51,352 nt of DNA from contig JASBSV010000076.1 in NCBI GenBank assembly GCA_030148745.1, positions 1 to 51,352 of the forward strand. Direction: 5' to 3'. This document shows positions 7,933 through 16,011 of the stretch, piece by piece. The stretch's first letter is position 1. Every line of letters begins with the position of its first letter. The translations under genes and the position numbers were made by a program. This stretch comes from Paracoccaceae bacterium. GTDB lineage: Bacteria; Pseudomonadota; Alphaproteobacteria; Rhodobacterales; Rhodobacteraceae. The notes beneath the pieces are model-generated. The model was not told the DNA's origin and made no database searches. It saw only the letters and a program-made list of their open reading frames with translations.

Positions 7933-9237
7933 TTATGACGTGGATCCTCCCTGTTGGACTGGCCCGGCCTTAACGCCGGGCCTCTTTTTTGTGGGAATGC
8001 GAACTGCCATCAGGATATAGCCAAGCAGCATCGCCACCCCGATAGCGGCAAACAAAAACGGCAGGCGCAACGCTGCTTCGCGCCCTAGCGTGGGCTCAAA
8101 ATAGGATACGATGTAACCGCCGGCCAGCGCACCAAAGGGCATCATGCCCCAGCCAAAAAATCGGTATATCGAGTTGACCCGCCCCAGAATCCGCTCGGGA
8201 ATAATCCGCTGTCTGAGAGATACGGTGACTACGTTCCACAGCAGCCCACCCAGCATTACCAAAAACAGGGCCAGCCCTGCCACAAAGGGCGAGTTAGTCA
8301 GATAAAACAGGCTGAAGGATATGATAAACAGACCCATCGCTAAAATGATGCTTTTGGTACCGCCGATCCGGTGGACGATATGCGGGGCAATAAGGCCGCC
8401 GATTACCCCACCTGCCGCGCCCGCAGTCAGCAACACGCCGTAGCCAAACGCGGAAAGCCCAAGGATTTCCTGACTGAATAGGATCAGAATCGTAATGGTC
8501 GCAATATGCAGCGCGTTCAGTAGCCCCAGAAGGATCGCCAATGTAAGGATCAACCGATTGGCAATGATCCACCTGATCCCCTCGCTCAGATCGCGCCAAA
8601 AGCTTGTGCTTTGCAGGGGACTGGGTTTGGCAGGAATGGTCATGCCCCAGACCAGCCAGACAGCGACGGCAAAGGTCACGGCGTCAAATACAAAGGGAAC
8701 GGGCACCGACGTCGCGATCAGAAAACCGGCTAAGGGCGGGCCGACAAAGGATCCCATGACCTGTTCAATGCTCCAGATCTGGCCATTGGCTTTTTCTAGG
8801 TGCGTTTTGTCCACAACTGACGGCAAAACCGTTTGCGCGGCGTTGTCACGCAAAACCTCGGCCGTGCCCAAAAGAAAGGCCAGCGCCGAAAAGGCCCAGA
8901 TGAGCCGCGCCTGCCCACTGTCTGTGTCTGCCATAGGTAGGGACGGCGTCGACAAGATCAGCGCCACAACCGCGAATGTCAGAAAAAAGCGCAGGGTGTC
9001 TGCCCAAAGTATCAGCCGTCGCCGGTCCACCCGGTCGGTGATGACGCCTGCTGGGATCGACAACAAAAACCACGGCAAGCGGGTGGCAAAGACGACCACC
9101 GCTATCAGGGTCGGATCGCGAGTAATCAGCGTCGCCAGCCACGGAAAGGCAAGGGCCGACACCCCGTCGCCCAGGTTTGAGACCGCCGAGGCCGTGAATA
9201 GCAGCCGAAAGTTCCGATTGGTGACAAGTAGGGGCAT
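7933..9237 (-). CDS. MFS transporter (EntS-like efflux family)
   Basis: A 434-residue major facilitator superfamily protein with about 12 hydrophobic segments. The MFS loop motif is seen as PAGVITDRVDRRRLIL after helix 2, and GRVNSIYRFFGWGMMPFGALAGG in the second half resembles EntS-like and macrolide-efflux MFS proteins. It is a predicted inner-membrane proton-driven exporter of unknown substrate. The ATG at 9237 (MPLLVTNRNFRLLF) has an AAAAGG site upstream and matches the family N-terminus; an in-frame start at 9294 would add 19 residues. The last 19 or so residues (KKRPGVKAGPVQQGG) run through the terminator of the convergent regulator gene. The gene seems slightly less GC-rich than its neighbours, so it may be a later insertion. 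Confidence 0.88.
   Translation of the reverse strand: MPLLVTNRNFRLLFTASAVSNLGDGVSALAFPWLATLITRDPTLIAVVVFATRLPWFLLSIPAGVITDRVDRRRLILWADTLRFFLTFAVVALILSTPSLPMADTDSGQARLIWAFSALAFLLGTAEVLRDNAAQTVLPSVVDKTHLEKANGQIWSIEQVMGSFVGPPLAGFLIATSVPVPFVFDAVTFAVAVWLVWGMTIPAKPSPLQSTSFWRDLSEGIRWIIANRLILTLAILLGLLNALHIATITILILFSQEILGLSAFGYGVLLTAGAAGGVIGGLIAPHIVHRIGGTKSIILAMGLFIISFSLFYLTNSPFVAGLALFLVMLGGLLWNVVTVSLRQRIIPERILGRVNSIYRFFGWGMMPFGALAGGYIVSYFEPTLGREAALRLPFLFAAIGVAMLLGYILMAVRIPTKKRPGVKAGPVQQGGSTS
7961..7990 (+). terminator. Rho-independent terminator of the response regulator, inside the MFS gene end
   Basis: An 8-bp perfect stem (arms 7961-7968 and 7975-7982) with loop CTTAAC is followed by CTCTTTTTT. 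It is oriented for the plus-strand regulator transcript but lies within the 3' coding end of the convergent MFS gene. Confidence 0.85.
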
Positions 9238-9318
9238 CCGGTACCTTTTGGGTGGCAGTGACCCGAGGCTTGACCTATTGTCGGACGAAGTCAAACCGGA
9301 AGCGGACAGGAAAGCGCC

Positions 9319-10107
9319 ATGCCATTTACTCTTGCGACCTGGAACATCAATTCGGTGCGTCTGCGCGAGGGGATTGTTTGCAAGCTTTTGTCCGAAGAGG
9401 CGCCGGATATTCTGTGCTTGCAGGAATGCAAATCACCGGTCGATAAAATACCGCTCGAGGCGTTTCAGGCCTTGGGCTACCGCTATATCGTCGCCCGGGG
9501 GCAAAAGGGTTACAACGGCGTTGCGATCCTGTCGCGGATCCCGATCGAGGATGCTGGCGCAAACGACTGGGCAGGGTTGGGACATGCCCGCCATGTGGTG
9601 GCTCGTTTGGAAAACGGCGTGACGATCCACAATAACTATGTTCCGGCGGGCGGCGATATTGCCGATCGCGAGGTCAATCCGAAATTCGGTCAGAAGCTTG
9701 ATTATCTGACCGAGCTGCGCGATGCGTTTCACGCCGAGGCGCCCGCGCGCTCGATCCTCGTTGGTGATCTGAACATTGCTCCGCGCGAGGATGATGTCTG
9801 GGACCACAAAAAGCTGTTGAAGGTCGTCTCGCACACACCGGTTGAGGTTGAGCATCTGGCCCAGACGCAAGAGGCAGGATCGTGGGTTGATGTAACGCGC
9901 GCCGATATTCCCGACGGCCGGCTCTATTCATGGTGGTCTTACCGCGCCCGCGACTGGGACAGCGCCGACAAGGGGCGGCGGCTGGATCATATCTGGGCCA
10001 CTTCCGACATTGCGGGGGCTGCCCATGGCTCGCGGATTTTGCGCCCCGTGCGCGGCTGGGACAAGCCAAGCGATCACGCCCCGGTTTTCGCCAGCTTCGA
10101 TCTTTAG
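9319..10107 (+). CDS. xth: Exodeoxyribonuclease III
   Basis: A 262-residue ExoIII-type apurinic/apyrimidinic endonuclease and 3'-5' exonuclease for base-excision repair. All family motifs are present: ATWNINSVR (Asn9), LCLQECK (metal ligand Glu36), HNNYVPAGGD, VGDLNIAPREDDVWDHKK, RRLDHIWAT, and the C-terminal catalytic SDHAPV. Length matches the family. The start is the ATG at 9319 after CAGGAAAG. It is divergent from the MFS gene, with about 80 bases between their starts. Confidence 0.97.
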   Translation: MPFTLATWNINSVRLREGIVCKLLSEEAPDILCLQECKSPVDKIPLEAFQALGYRYIVARGQKGYNGVAILSRIPIEDAGANDWAGLGHARHVVARLENGVTIHNNYVPAGGDIADREVNPKFGQKLDYLTELRDAFHAEAPARSILVGDLNIAPREDDVWDHKKLLKVVSHTPVEVEHLAQTQEAGSWVDVTRADIPDGRLYSWWSYRARDWDSADKGRRLDHIWATSDIAGAAHGSRILRPVRGWDKPSDHAPVFASFDL

Positions 10108-10281
10108 CCAGCCGCGCGGCGGCGATCTGGCCTCGGGGCAATGGATTTATTCCGCGTGATGGCGCGTTTCTGCTAATCTTTATCCAATCAGGCCCCGCTA
10201 CGCCCTGTCGCATGGGGCTTGGCACCGGCGGGGTGGCGCGCCATATAACAGCCAAGTTACTGCAATCAAGGGGCTGATGAG

Positions 10282-11196
10282 ATGCTTGAGTTGAACGCGA
10301 AATCCGATACCGCATCCGAGGATCTGATCAAGGACGGTTCCGAGGCGGGCTTTATGGCCGATGTCGTGGACCAGAGCCAGACAATCCCGGTGATTGTCGA
10401 TTTCTGGGCCCCGTGGTGCGGGCCTTGCAAGACTTTGGGCCCGGCGCTTGAAAAGGCGGTCAAGGCGGCCGGCGGCAAGGTCAAGATGGTCAAGATCGAT
10501 GTCGATCAGAACCAGGCAATCGCCAGTCAGCTCAGAATTCAGTCGATCCCGACGGTTTATGCTTTCTGGCAGGGACAACCGGCTGACGGGTTTCAGGGCG
10601 CTTTACCTGAAAGCGAGGTCAAGGCCTTTGTCGATCGTGTCGCCGCGCTGGGCGGTGGCGGCGAGGATGCCGGCCTGTCAGAGGCGATAGATGCAGCCGA
10701 GCAGATGCTGACCGAAGGCGCTGCGGTCGATGCGGCCGAAACTTTCGCCGCCGTGCTGGAAGAAGAGCCTGAGAATGCAGCGGCCTATGGCGGGCTGGCC
10801 CGTGCGCATATTGCAATCGGAGAAACGGACAAGGCCAAATCGCTGCTTGATAACGTGCCTGCCGCCATCGCCACAGCGCCCGAAGTAGAAGCCGCGCGCG
10901 CCAAGCTTGATCTGTCGCTTCAGGCCGCCTCAGCCGGTCCCGAAGCGGAATTGAAACAGGCGGTTGAGGCGGACCCCGATAACCATCAGGCACGGTTCGA
11001 TCTGGCAACTGCCCTTTACGCCGGCGGCAAGGTTGAGGAGGCGATCGATCAGTTGCTCGAACTTTTCCGCCGCGACAGAGACTGGAACGATGGCGCGGCC
11101 AAGACCCAGCTGTTCACGATCTTCGATGCAATGAAGCCTCAGGACCCGCTCGCGATCAAAGGCCGGCGCCGCTTGTCGTCGATGATCTATGCCTAG
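10282..11196 (+). CDS. Thioredoxin-TPR co-chaperone (YbbN/CnoX-like)
   Basis: A 304-residue protein with an N-terminal thioredoxin domain (about 20-125) carrying the full active site WCGPCK (Cys46 and Cys49), then a C-terminal TPR region (about 130-300) with repeats such as ETFAAVLEEEPENAAAYGGLARAHIAIGET. This is the YbbN/CnoX arrangement, a cytoplasmic holdase that cooperates with DnaK and GroEL under oxidative stress. E. coli YbbN lacks the two active-site cysteines (SxxC), whereas this one keeps CGPC, so it may also be redox-active. It is first in an apparent operon with the LON-domain and Trm112 genes. Confidence 0.93.
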   Translation: MLELNAKSDTASEDLIKDGSEAGFMADVVDQSQTIPVIVDFWAPWCGPCKTLGPALEKAVKAAGGKVKMVKIDVDQNQAIASQLRIQSIPTVYAFWQGQPADGFQGALPESEVKAFVDRVAALGGGGEDAGLSEAIDAAEQMLTEGAAVDAAETFAAVLEEEPENAAAYGGLARAHIAIGETDKAKSLLDNVPAAIATAPEVEAARAKLDLSLQAASAGPEAELKQAVEADPDNHQARFDLATALYAGGKVEEAIDQLLELFRRDRDWNDGAAKTQLFTIFDAMKPQDPLAIKGRRRLSSMIYA

Positions 11197-11221
11197 GGTT
11201 CTGGCGCAATAGGCGGTGTGT

Positions 11222-11866
11222 ATGACTAACCTGTCCGATTTGCCCGCAACGATCCCGATCTTTCCGCTTCCCGGCGCGCTGCTTTTGCCAAGGGGCCGCC
11301 TGCCCCTGCATATTTTCGAGCCGCGCTATCTGGCGATGCTGGATGATGCCATGAAAACTCCGCACCGGCTGATCGGGATGATCCAGCCGGGTGCGGATTC
11401 CGGATCGCTGGAAAACGGGCTGCATTCGGTGGGCTGTGCGGGGCGCCTGACGGCATTCTCTGAAACCGAGGACGGGCGGTATATGATCACCCTGTCGGGC
11501 AGATCGCGATTTCGTATAACAAGCGAAACTCCCGGCTTTACGCCTTATCGCCGGGCCGATGTCTCGTGGGATGGTTTCGACCGCGACCTTGGCGCACCCG
11601 AGACGGACCCGGATTTTGACCGGTCGGCCTTTCTGCCGATGTTGATGCGCTATTTCGAGGCGCAGTCGCTCTCGACCGACTGGGACAACCTGAGCGAGGC
11701 GGAGGATGAGCTGTTAATCAATTCGCTGGCGATGCTCTGCCCCTTTGATCCAGAGGACAAACAGGCGCTTTTGGAAGCGCCGACATTATCCGACCGGCGC
11801 GAGACATTGGTGACTTTGATCGAGTTTTCGCTCAGAAGCGGGGATGGTGAGGAGAAAATGCAATGA
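11222..11866 (+). CDS. LON peptidase substrate-binding-domain protein
   Basis: A 214-residue protein consisting essentially of a Lon N-terminal (LAN) domain without ATPase or protease parts. It starts [40 protein letters not shown], the signature beginning of the domain, followed by [29 protein letters not shown]. Such stand-alone proteins are common in Proteobacteria; their job is not established, though substrate recognition for a protease is often suggested. The ATG at 11222 has AGGCGG five bases upstream; a GTG two codons earlier is possible. It follows the thioredoxin gene by 25 bp and overlaps the Trm112 gene by four. Confidence 0.93.
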   Translation: MTNLSDLPATIPIFPLPGALLLPRGRLPLHIFEPRYLAMLDDAMKTPHRLIGMIQPGADSGSLENGLHSVGCAGRLTAFSETEDGRYMITLSGRSRFRITSETPGFTPYRRADVSWDGFDRDLGAPETDPDFDRSAFLPMLMRYFEAQSLSTDWDNLSEAEDELLINSLAMLCPFDPEDKQALLEAPTLSDRRETLVTLIEFSLRSGDGEEKMQ

Positions 11867-12051
11867 CCACACCCGAGGCCCCGCTGTTTGACCGGCGTAT
11901 GTTAGAGGCGCTGGTCTGTCCTCTGACCCAGACGACCCTGTCCTATGACAGCGAAAAGCACGAGCTGATATCAAAGCGCGCGCGCCTTGCCTTTCCGATC
12001 CGCGATGGCATCCCGGTGATGCTGATCGACGAGGCGCGGGAATTGGATTAA
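11863..12051 (+). CDS. Trm112-family (UPF0434) small protein
   Basis: A 62-residue Trm112-like protein. The conserved N-terminal part is [17 protein letters not shown], and the C-terminal part [20 protein letters not shown] is diagnostic. In eukaryotes Trm112 activates tRNA, rRNA and release-factor methyltransferases; the bacterial role is uncertain. Only one cysteine of the zinc-type CPxC pattern remains (CPLT), so metal binding is doubtful. The start overlaps the stop of the LON-domain gene (ATGA). The stop converges on the ubiH stop with a four-base overlap. Confidence 0.93.
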   Translation: MTTPEAPLFDRRMLEALVCPLTQTTLSYDSEKHELISKRARLAFPIRDGIPVMLIDEARELD

Positions 12052-13304
12052 GGGCGCCGCCCCTGCATCAGCTTTGGCAAATCGCCGGTCAGACCAGCCG
12101 CTTCGCGCATGAAACCCCGGCGCAGCCCGGGAACGGCGTTAACCGCTGCCATACCCAGATCACGGATCAATCTGAGACTTCCATTATCATTTGAAAACAA
12201 TCTGTTAAATCCATCGGTGGCCATTGCCAGCGTGGTTGTGTCAAACCGCCGCCAGCGCTGATATTCGGCCAGGGTAACGGGGTTGCCAATATCCTCGCCC
12301 CGGCGCTTGGCGGCAATCAGCACCTCGGCCAGCGCCGCCATATCCCGAAAACCGGCGTTCAGGCCCTGACCTGCGATCGGATGCATCCCATGTGCCGCAT
12401 CACCGATAAGCGCGGTTCTGCCGGCCACGAAAGCCTGCGCCAGTGACAACCCCAGAGGATAGGTAAAACGCTCACCTGCCAGTGCGATATCCCCCAGAAA
12501 ATCGCCAAAGCGCGGCTGCAGTATTTTCAGGTAATCGGCATCATCGGCGGCCTGGATCTGTGCGGCATGTGCGCTCGTCTCGGTCCAAACGATGGAGGAG
12601 CGGTTGCCCGCAAGAGGCAGGATCGCAAGCGGGCCGGACGGCATGAAGAACTGATGCGCGATGCCATGATGCGGCTTTTCGTGCTCGATCGCACAAACCA
12701 AAGCGGTCTGGCCATAGTCCCACCCGGTGCGGCTGATACCGGCACGCATCGCCGTGCCGCTTTGGCGTCCATCGGCGCCAACAATAAGCTGGCCGCGCAA
12801 CTTTTGCCCTTGGCTCAGCGTAACAGTGGCTGCTTGCGCAGTAACTTCCTGAGCGATGATCGTGTCAGGTGCGATTTGGCGGATCAGGGGGTGCGTTTCG
12901 ATGGCATCCAGAAGCGCGGGCCTCAGAAACCTGTCTTCGACCATGTAACCCATGGGCCCGTCTTCCATTTCCGCCTGATCGAAATGGAGGAAAAACGGTG
13001 AGGGCCCTTCACCTGCGCGCCCGTCCGACACTTTGATTTCCATGATCGGCTGCGCCGTTTGCTCAAGGCCCGGCCAAAGCCCGATCGCCGCAAGCATCCG
13101 CGTCGAGGCCAGCGCAAGCGCATAGCTGCGCCCGTCGAAATCACCCGCGCCGCGCCGGTCGGCGGAAAGCCGGTCGATGACCACGGAACTGATACCGCTT
13201 TTCGCCAGCGCCAGCGCAAGGGCGGTGCCGTTCAACCCGCCGCCTACAATCAGAATTTCGCTATCCATGATCACGATATGGGGTGATGCTTCGGGATTGT
13301 CCAT
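12048..13304 (-). CDS. UbiH/COQ6-family FAD-dependent hydroxylase
   Basis: A 418-residue aromatic hydroxylase-type flavoprotein likely to add an oxygen to the ubiquinone ring precursor. Visible motifs are the FAD-binding [14 protein letters not shown] near the N-terminus, [13 protein letters not shown] in the middle, and the second FAD motif [24 protein letters not shown], which is diagnostic for the UbiH/UbiF/COQ6 group. Which ring position is hydroxylated cannot be told. The ATG at 13304 is preferred because a GC-rich AGGG site precedes it; an internal ATG at 13268 directly before ILIVGGG lacks one. It is divergent from the amidase gene, with a 46-base shared promoter space. Confidence 0.93.
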   Translation of the reverse strand: MDNPEASPHIVIMDSEILIVGGGLNGTALALALAKSGISSVVIDRLSADRRGAGDFDGRSYALALASTRMLAAIGLWPGLEQTAQPIMEIKVSDGRAGEGPSPFFLHFDQAEMEDGPMGYMVEDRFLRPALLDAIETHPLIRQIAPDTIIAQEVTAQAATVTLSQGQKLRGQLIVGADGRQSGTAMRAGISRTGWDYGQTALVCAIEHEKPHHGIAHQFFMPSGPLAILPLAGNRSSIVWTETSAHAAQIQAADDADYLKILQPRFGDFLGDIALAGERFTYPLGLSLAQAFVAGRTALIGDAAHGMHPIAGQGLNAGFRDMAALAEVLIAAKRRGEDIGNPVTLAEYQRWRRFDTTTLAMATDGFNRLFSNDNGSLRLIRDLGMAAVNAVPGLRRGFMREAAGLTGDLPKLMQGRRP

Positions 13305-13350
13305 GTGCTGCCCTGCCGCTACGGTCCGAATTATAGTCAGGGAGAATATG

Positions 13351-14682
13351 ATGGCGAGCGAATGGCTGAGCATGTCGGCGGCGGATCTGGGCCGCGGTAT
13401 CGAAACCGGTGAGATTGATCCCGTCGCTTTGACCGAGACCTATCTTGCCGCCATCTCCGGGCATGAATTGCGAGACCGGATTTATGCCCGCGTCACAGAG
13501 GACCGCGCCAGAGCCGAAGCCGCGGCGGCGGCAGAGCGCGCCAGATCAGGGCATCGCTTTGGGCCTTTGGACGGTGTGCCTGTTTCGTGGAAGGACCTGT
13601 TTGACACCGCAGGCGTTGCGACCGAGGCCGGATCGGCGCTTTTGCGCGGGCGCACCCCGGCGCGCGACGCAGAGGTTTTGCAAAATGCGACGATGGCCGG
13701 TCTGGTCTGTCTGGGCAAAACTCATATGTCGGAACTTGCCTTCTCTGGTCTGGGCTATAACCCGGTGACGCAAACGCCGCCGTCGGTCAATGACGCCGAG
13801 GCGGTCGCGGGCGGCTCGTCCTCGGGGGCGGCAACCTCGGTCGCGTTCAATCTGGCGGCGGCGGGCATCGGCTCGGACACGGGCGGATCGGTACGTATCC
13901 CTTCGGCATGGAACGATCTTGTGGGGCTCAAGACCACCTCGGGGCGGCTGTCGCTTGGGGGGGTGGTTCCGCTTTGCGCGCGGTTTGACACTGTCGGCCC
14001 GCTTTGCCGTTCGGTCGAAGATGCCGCCTTGCTCCTTGCTGTCCTCGAAGGTGGCCGGCCCGCCGATCTGACCGGCGCGACATTGGAGGGGCGGCGGTTT
14101 TTGGTTCTGGAAACCATCGCCTTGGACGATTTGCGCGATCAGCCGCGCGTTGCGTTTGACAGCGCGGTTCAGCGGTTTCAGGCCGCCGGCGCGCTGATTG
14201 AGCGTCGCGAGGTGCCTGTCGTTGCCGATGCGATGGCGCTGTCTTCGGTGCTTTTCGCCCCCGAGGCTTATGGAACATGGCGCGACACAATCGAAAGCGC
14301 GCCGCATCTTATGTTCAGCGAGATTCTGGAGCGGTTTCGCGGCGGCGCCGATGTTCTGGCCGCCGATTACGTGGCCGCCTGGCAGAAGATCGATCAATAT
14401 CGCGCGGCATACGCCCAGGCGGTGGCCGGCTTTGATGCGGTCATCCTGCCCAGTTGTCCGATTCTTCCGCCAAATATCGCCCGGCTGGCCGAGGATCACG
14501 ACTATTATATCTCGGAGAATTTGCTGACCCTGCGCAATACCCGTATCGGCAATCTGATGGGCCTTCCCGCCCTTACCCTGCCCACCGGTCTTGCCTCTTG
14601 CGGCGTTATGCTGATGGGCCAGCCCTTTGAGGAAGAGCGTCTTTTACGGCTGGGGGTTGCCGCCGAAGCGGCATTGGCATGA
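13351..14682 (+). CDS. Amidase-signature family hydrolase
   Basis: A 443-residue amidase-signature enzyme. The Ser-cisSer-Lys triad is complete: Lys81 in VSWKDLFD, the serine cluster 156-158 in AGGSSSGAA, and Ser180 in GSDTGGSVRIP. The family hydrolyses carboxamides and includes GatA, fatty-acid amide hydrolases, allophanate and aryl-amide hydrolases; without gatB or gatC nearby and with a short C-terminus, a catabolic amidase is more likely than the transamidosome subunit. The substrate is unknown. The adjacent ATGs at 13348 and 13351 both fit; 13351 gives better spacing from GGAG. It is followed by the DapC-type aminotransferase gene after 132 bp. Confidence 0.92.
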   Translation: MASEWLSMSAADLGRGIETGEIDPVALTETYLAAISGHELRDRIYARVTEDRARAEAAAAAERARSGHRFGPLDGVPVSWKDLFDTAGVATEAGSALLRGRTPARDAEVLQNATMAGLVCLGKTHMSELAFSGLGYNPVTQTPPSVNDAEAVAGGSSSGAATSVAFNLAAAGIGSDTGGSVRIPSAWNDLVGLKTTSGRLSLGGVVPLCARFDTVGPLCRSVEDAALLLAVLEGGRPADLTGATLEGRRFLVLETIALDDLRDQPRVAFDSAVQRFQAAGALIERREVPVVADAMALSSVLFAPEAYGTWRDTIESAPHLMFSEILERFRGGADVLAADYVAAWQKIDQYRAAYAQAVAGFDAVILPSCPILPPNIARLAEDHDYYISENLLTLRNTRIGNLMGLPALTLPTGLASCGVMLMGQPFEEERLLRLGVAAEAALA

Positions 14683-14814
14683 GCCGCCGGACAAAAAAGC
14701 CACAGTAGCGGGCCTCCAAAGTCCGGAAATCCATGCGTTTTTCTGGACCGTGCCGTGACTTGGCGTTATCCTGATCTCAAAGGGGCGAAACGACCCCGGT
14801 TTTGAGGCAGTAAA

Positions 14815-15996
14815 ATGACGTACCCCGAGCGGTTTTCGAACCTGCCAGAGTATGCTTTCCCGCGTTTGCGCGGCCTTCTGGACGTGCATGCGCCGGGTGG
14901 CGATGTGCTGCATATGACCATTGGCGAGCCGCGCCATGCCTTTCCGCCATGGATTGTCGACATCATTTCCAAAAACGCCGGCGGCTTCGGAAAATACCCG
15001 CCCAACGAAGGCACGCCCGAACTGCGGCAGGCGATCGCCGCATGGGTTGGGCGTCGTTATGGCGTGACTGTCGATCCGGCCACGCAGATTATGGCGCTGA
15101 ACGGCACCCGCGAGGGGCTGTTCAACGCCTGCCTTGCGCTTTGCCCTGAGCGGATTCGCGGCAAAACCCCCGTCGTGCTGACGCCGAACCCCTTTTATCA
15201 GGTCTATGCGGTTGCGGCGCTGGCAGCGGGGGCCGAGCCGGTTTATGTTCCCGCCCTTCCTGAAAACGGCTTTTTGCCGGATTTCTCGGCGCTGCCCGAC
15301 GATGTTCTGGACCGCACGGCGATTGCCTATGTCTGTTCGCCCTCCAATCCGCAGGGGGCGGTCGCCAGCCAAGACTATTGGACGCGTCTGATCCGCCTGG
15401 CCGAAAAGCATGATTTCAGGATTTTCGCTGACGAGTGCTATAGCGAGATCTATCGCGACACCGCGCCCGTGGGCGCGCTTGAGGTGGCCGCAAAGCTTGG
15501 CGCCGACCCCGAGCGGGTGGTCATCTTTCATTCGCTTTCCAAACGTTCGAATCTGCCCGGTCTGCGGTCGGGTTTCGTCGCCTCGGGGCCGGAGAACCTG
15601 CGCCGGATTCAACAGTTGCGCAACTATGCCGGTGCACCCCTTCCCCTGCCGCTTCAGCATGTGGCCGAGGCTGTCTGGGCGGATGAGGATCACGTCACTG
15701 AAAGTCGCGCCCTTTACCGCGAAAAATACGATATCGCCGATCAGATCTTTGCCGGGGTTGCGGGTTATCAGGGCCCTCAGGCGGGTTTTTTCCTGTGGTT
15801 GCCCGTCGACGACGGCGAGGCGGCGGCGCTCAGGCTTTGGCGGGGAACGGGTGTTCGGGTTCTTCCGGGGGCTTACCTGTCGCGCGACGTAGGCGGGCTC
15901 AACCCCGGCAAGAAATTCATTCGGGTCGCCATGGTGGCCCCAAAAGAAGAAATGGCACGCGGGCTCAAGACAATCCGCGAGTGCCTATACGATTAA
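14815..15996 (+). CDS. dapC: Class I/II aminotransferase, DapC-like
   Basis: A 393-residue PLP-dependent fold-type I aminotransferase. The Schiff-base lysine is Lys243 in HSLSKRSNLPGLRSGF, with Asp206 and Tyr209 in FADECYSEIY, the phosphate-binding GTREGLFN, and the substrate-carboxylate arginine near KFIRVAM. The motif set and length fit N-succinyldiaminopimelate aminotransferase, which makes the diaminopimelate precursor for lysine and peptidoglycan. Related enzymes act on other amino acids, so the exact substrate is an inference. dapB is in the same window but 30 kb away. A 15-bp gap separates it from ftsK, suggesting cotranscription. Confidence 0.88.
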   Translation: MTYPERFSNLPEYAFPRLRGLLDVHAPGGDVLHMTIGEPRHAFPPWIVDIISKNAGGFGKYPPNEGTPELRQAIAAWVGRRYGVTVDPATQIMALNGTREGLFNACLALCPERIRGKTPVVLTPNPFYQVYAVAALAAGAEPVYVPALPENGFLPDFSALPDDVLDRTAIAYVCSPSNPQGAVASQDYWTRLIRLAEKHDFRIFADECYSEIYRDTAPVGALEVAAKLGADPERVVIFHSLSKRSNLPGLRSGFVASGPENLRRIQQLRNYAGAPLPLPLQHVAEAVWADEDHVTESRALYREKYDIADQIFAGVAGYQGPQAGFFLWLPVDDGEAAALRLWRGTGVRVLPGAYLSRDVGGLNPGKKFIRVAMVAPKEEMARGLKTIRECLYD

Positions 15997-16011
15997 GGAC
16001 AGGACAGTACT

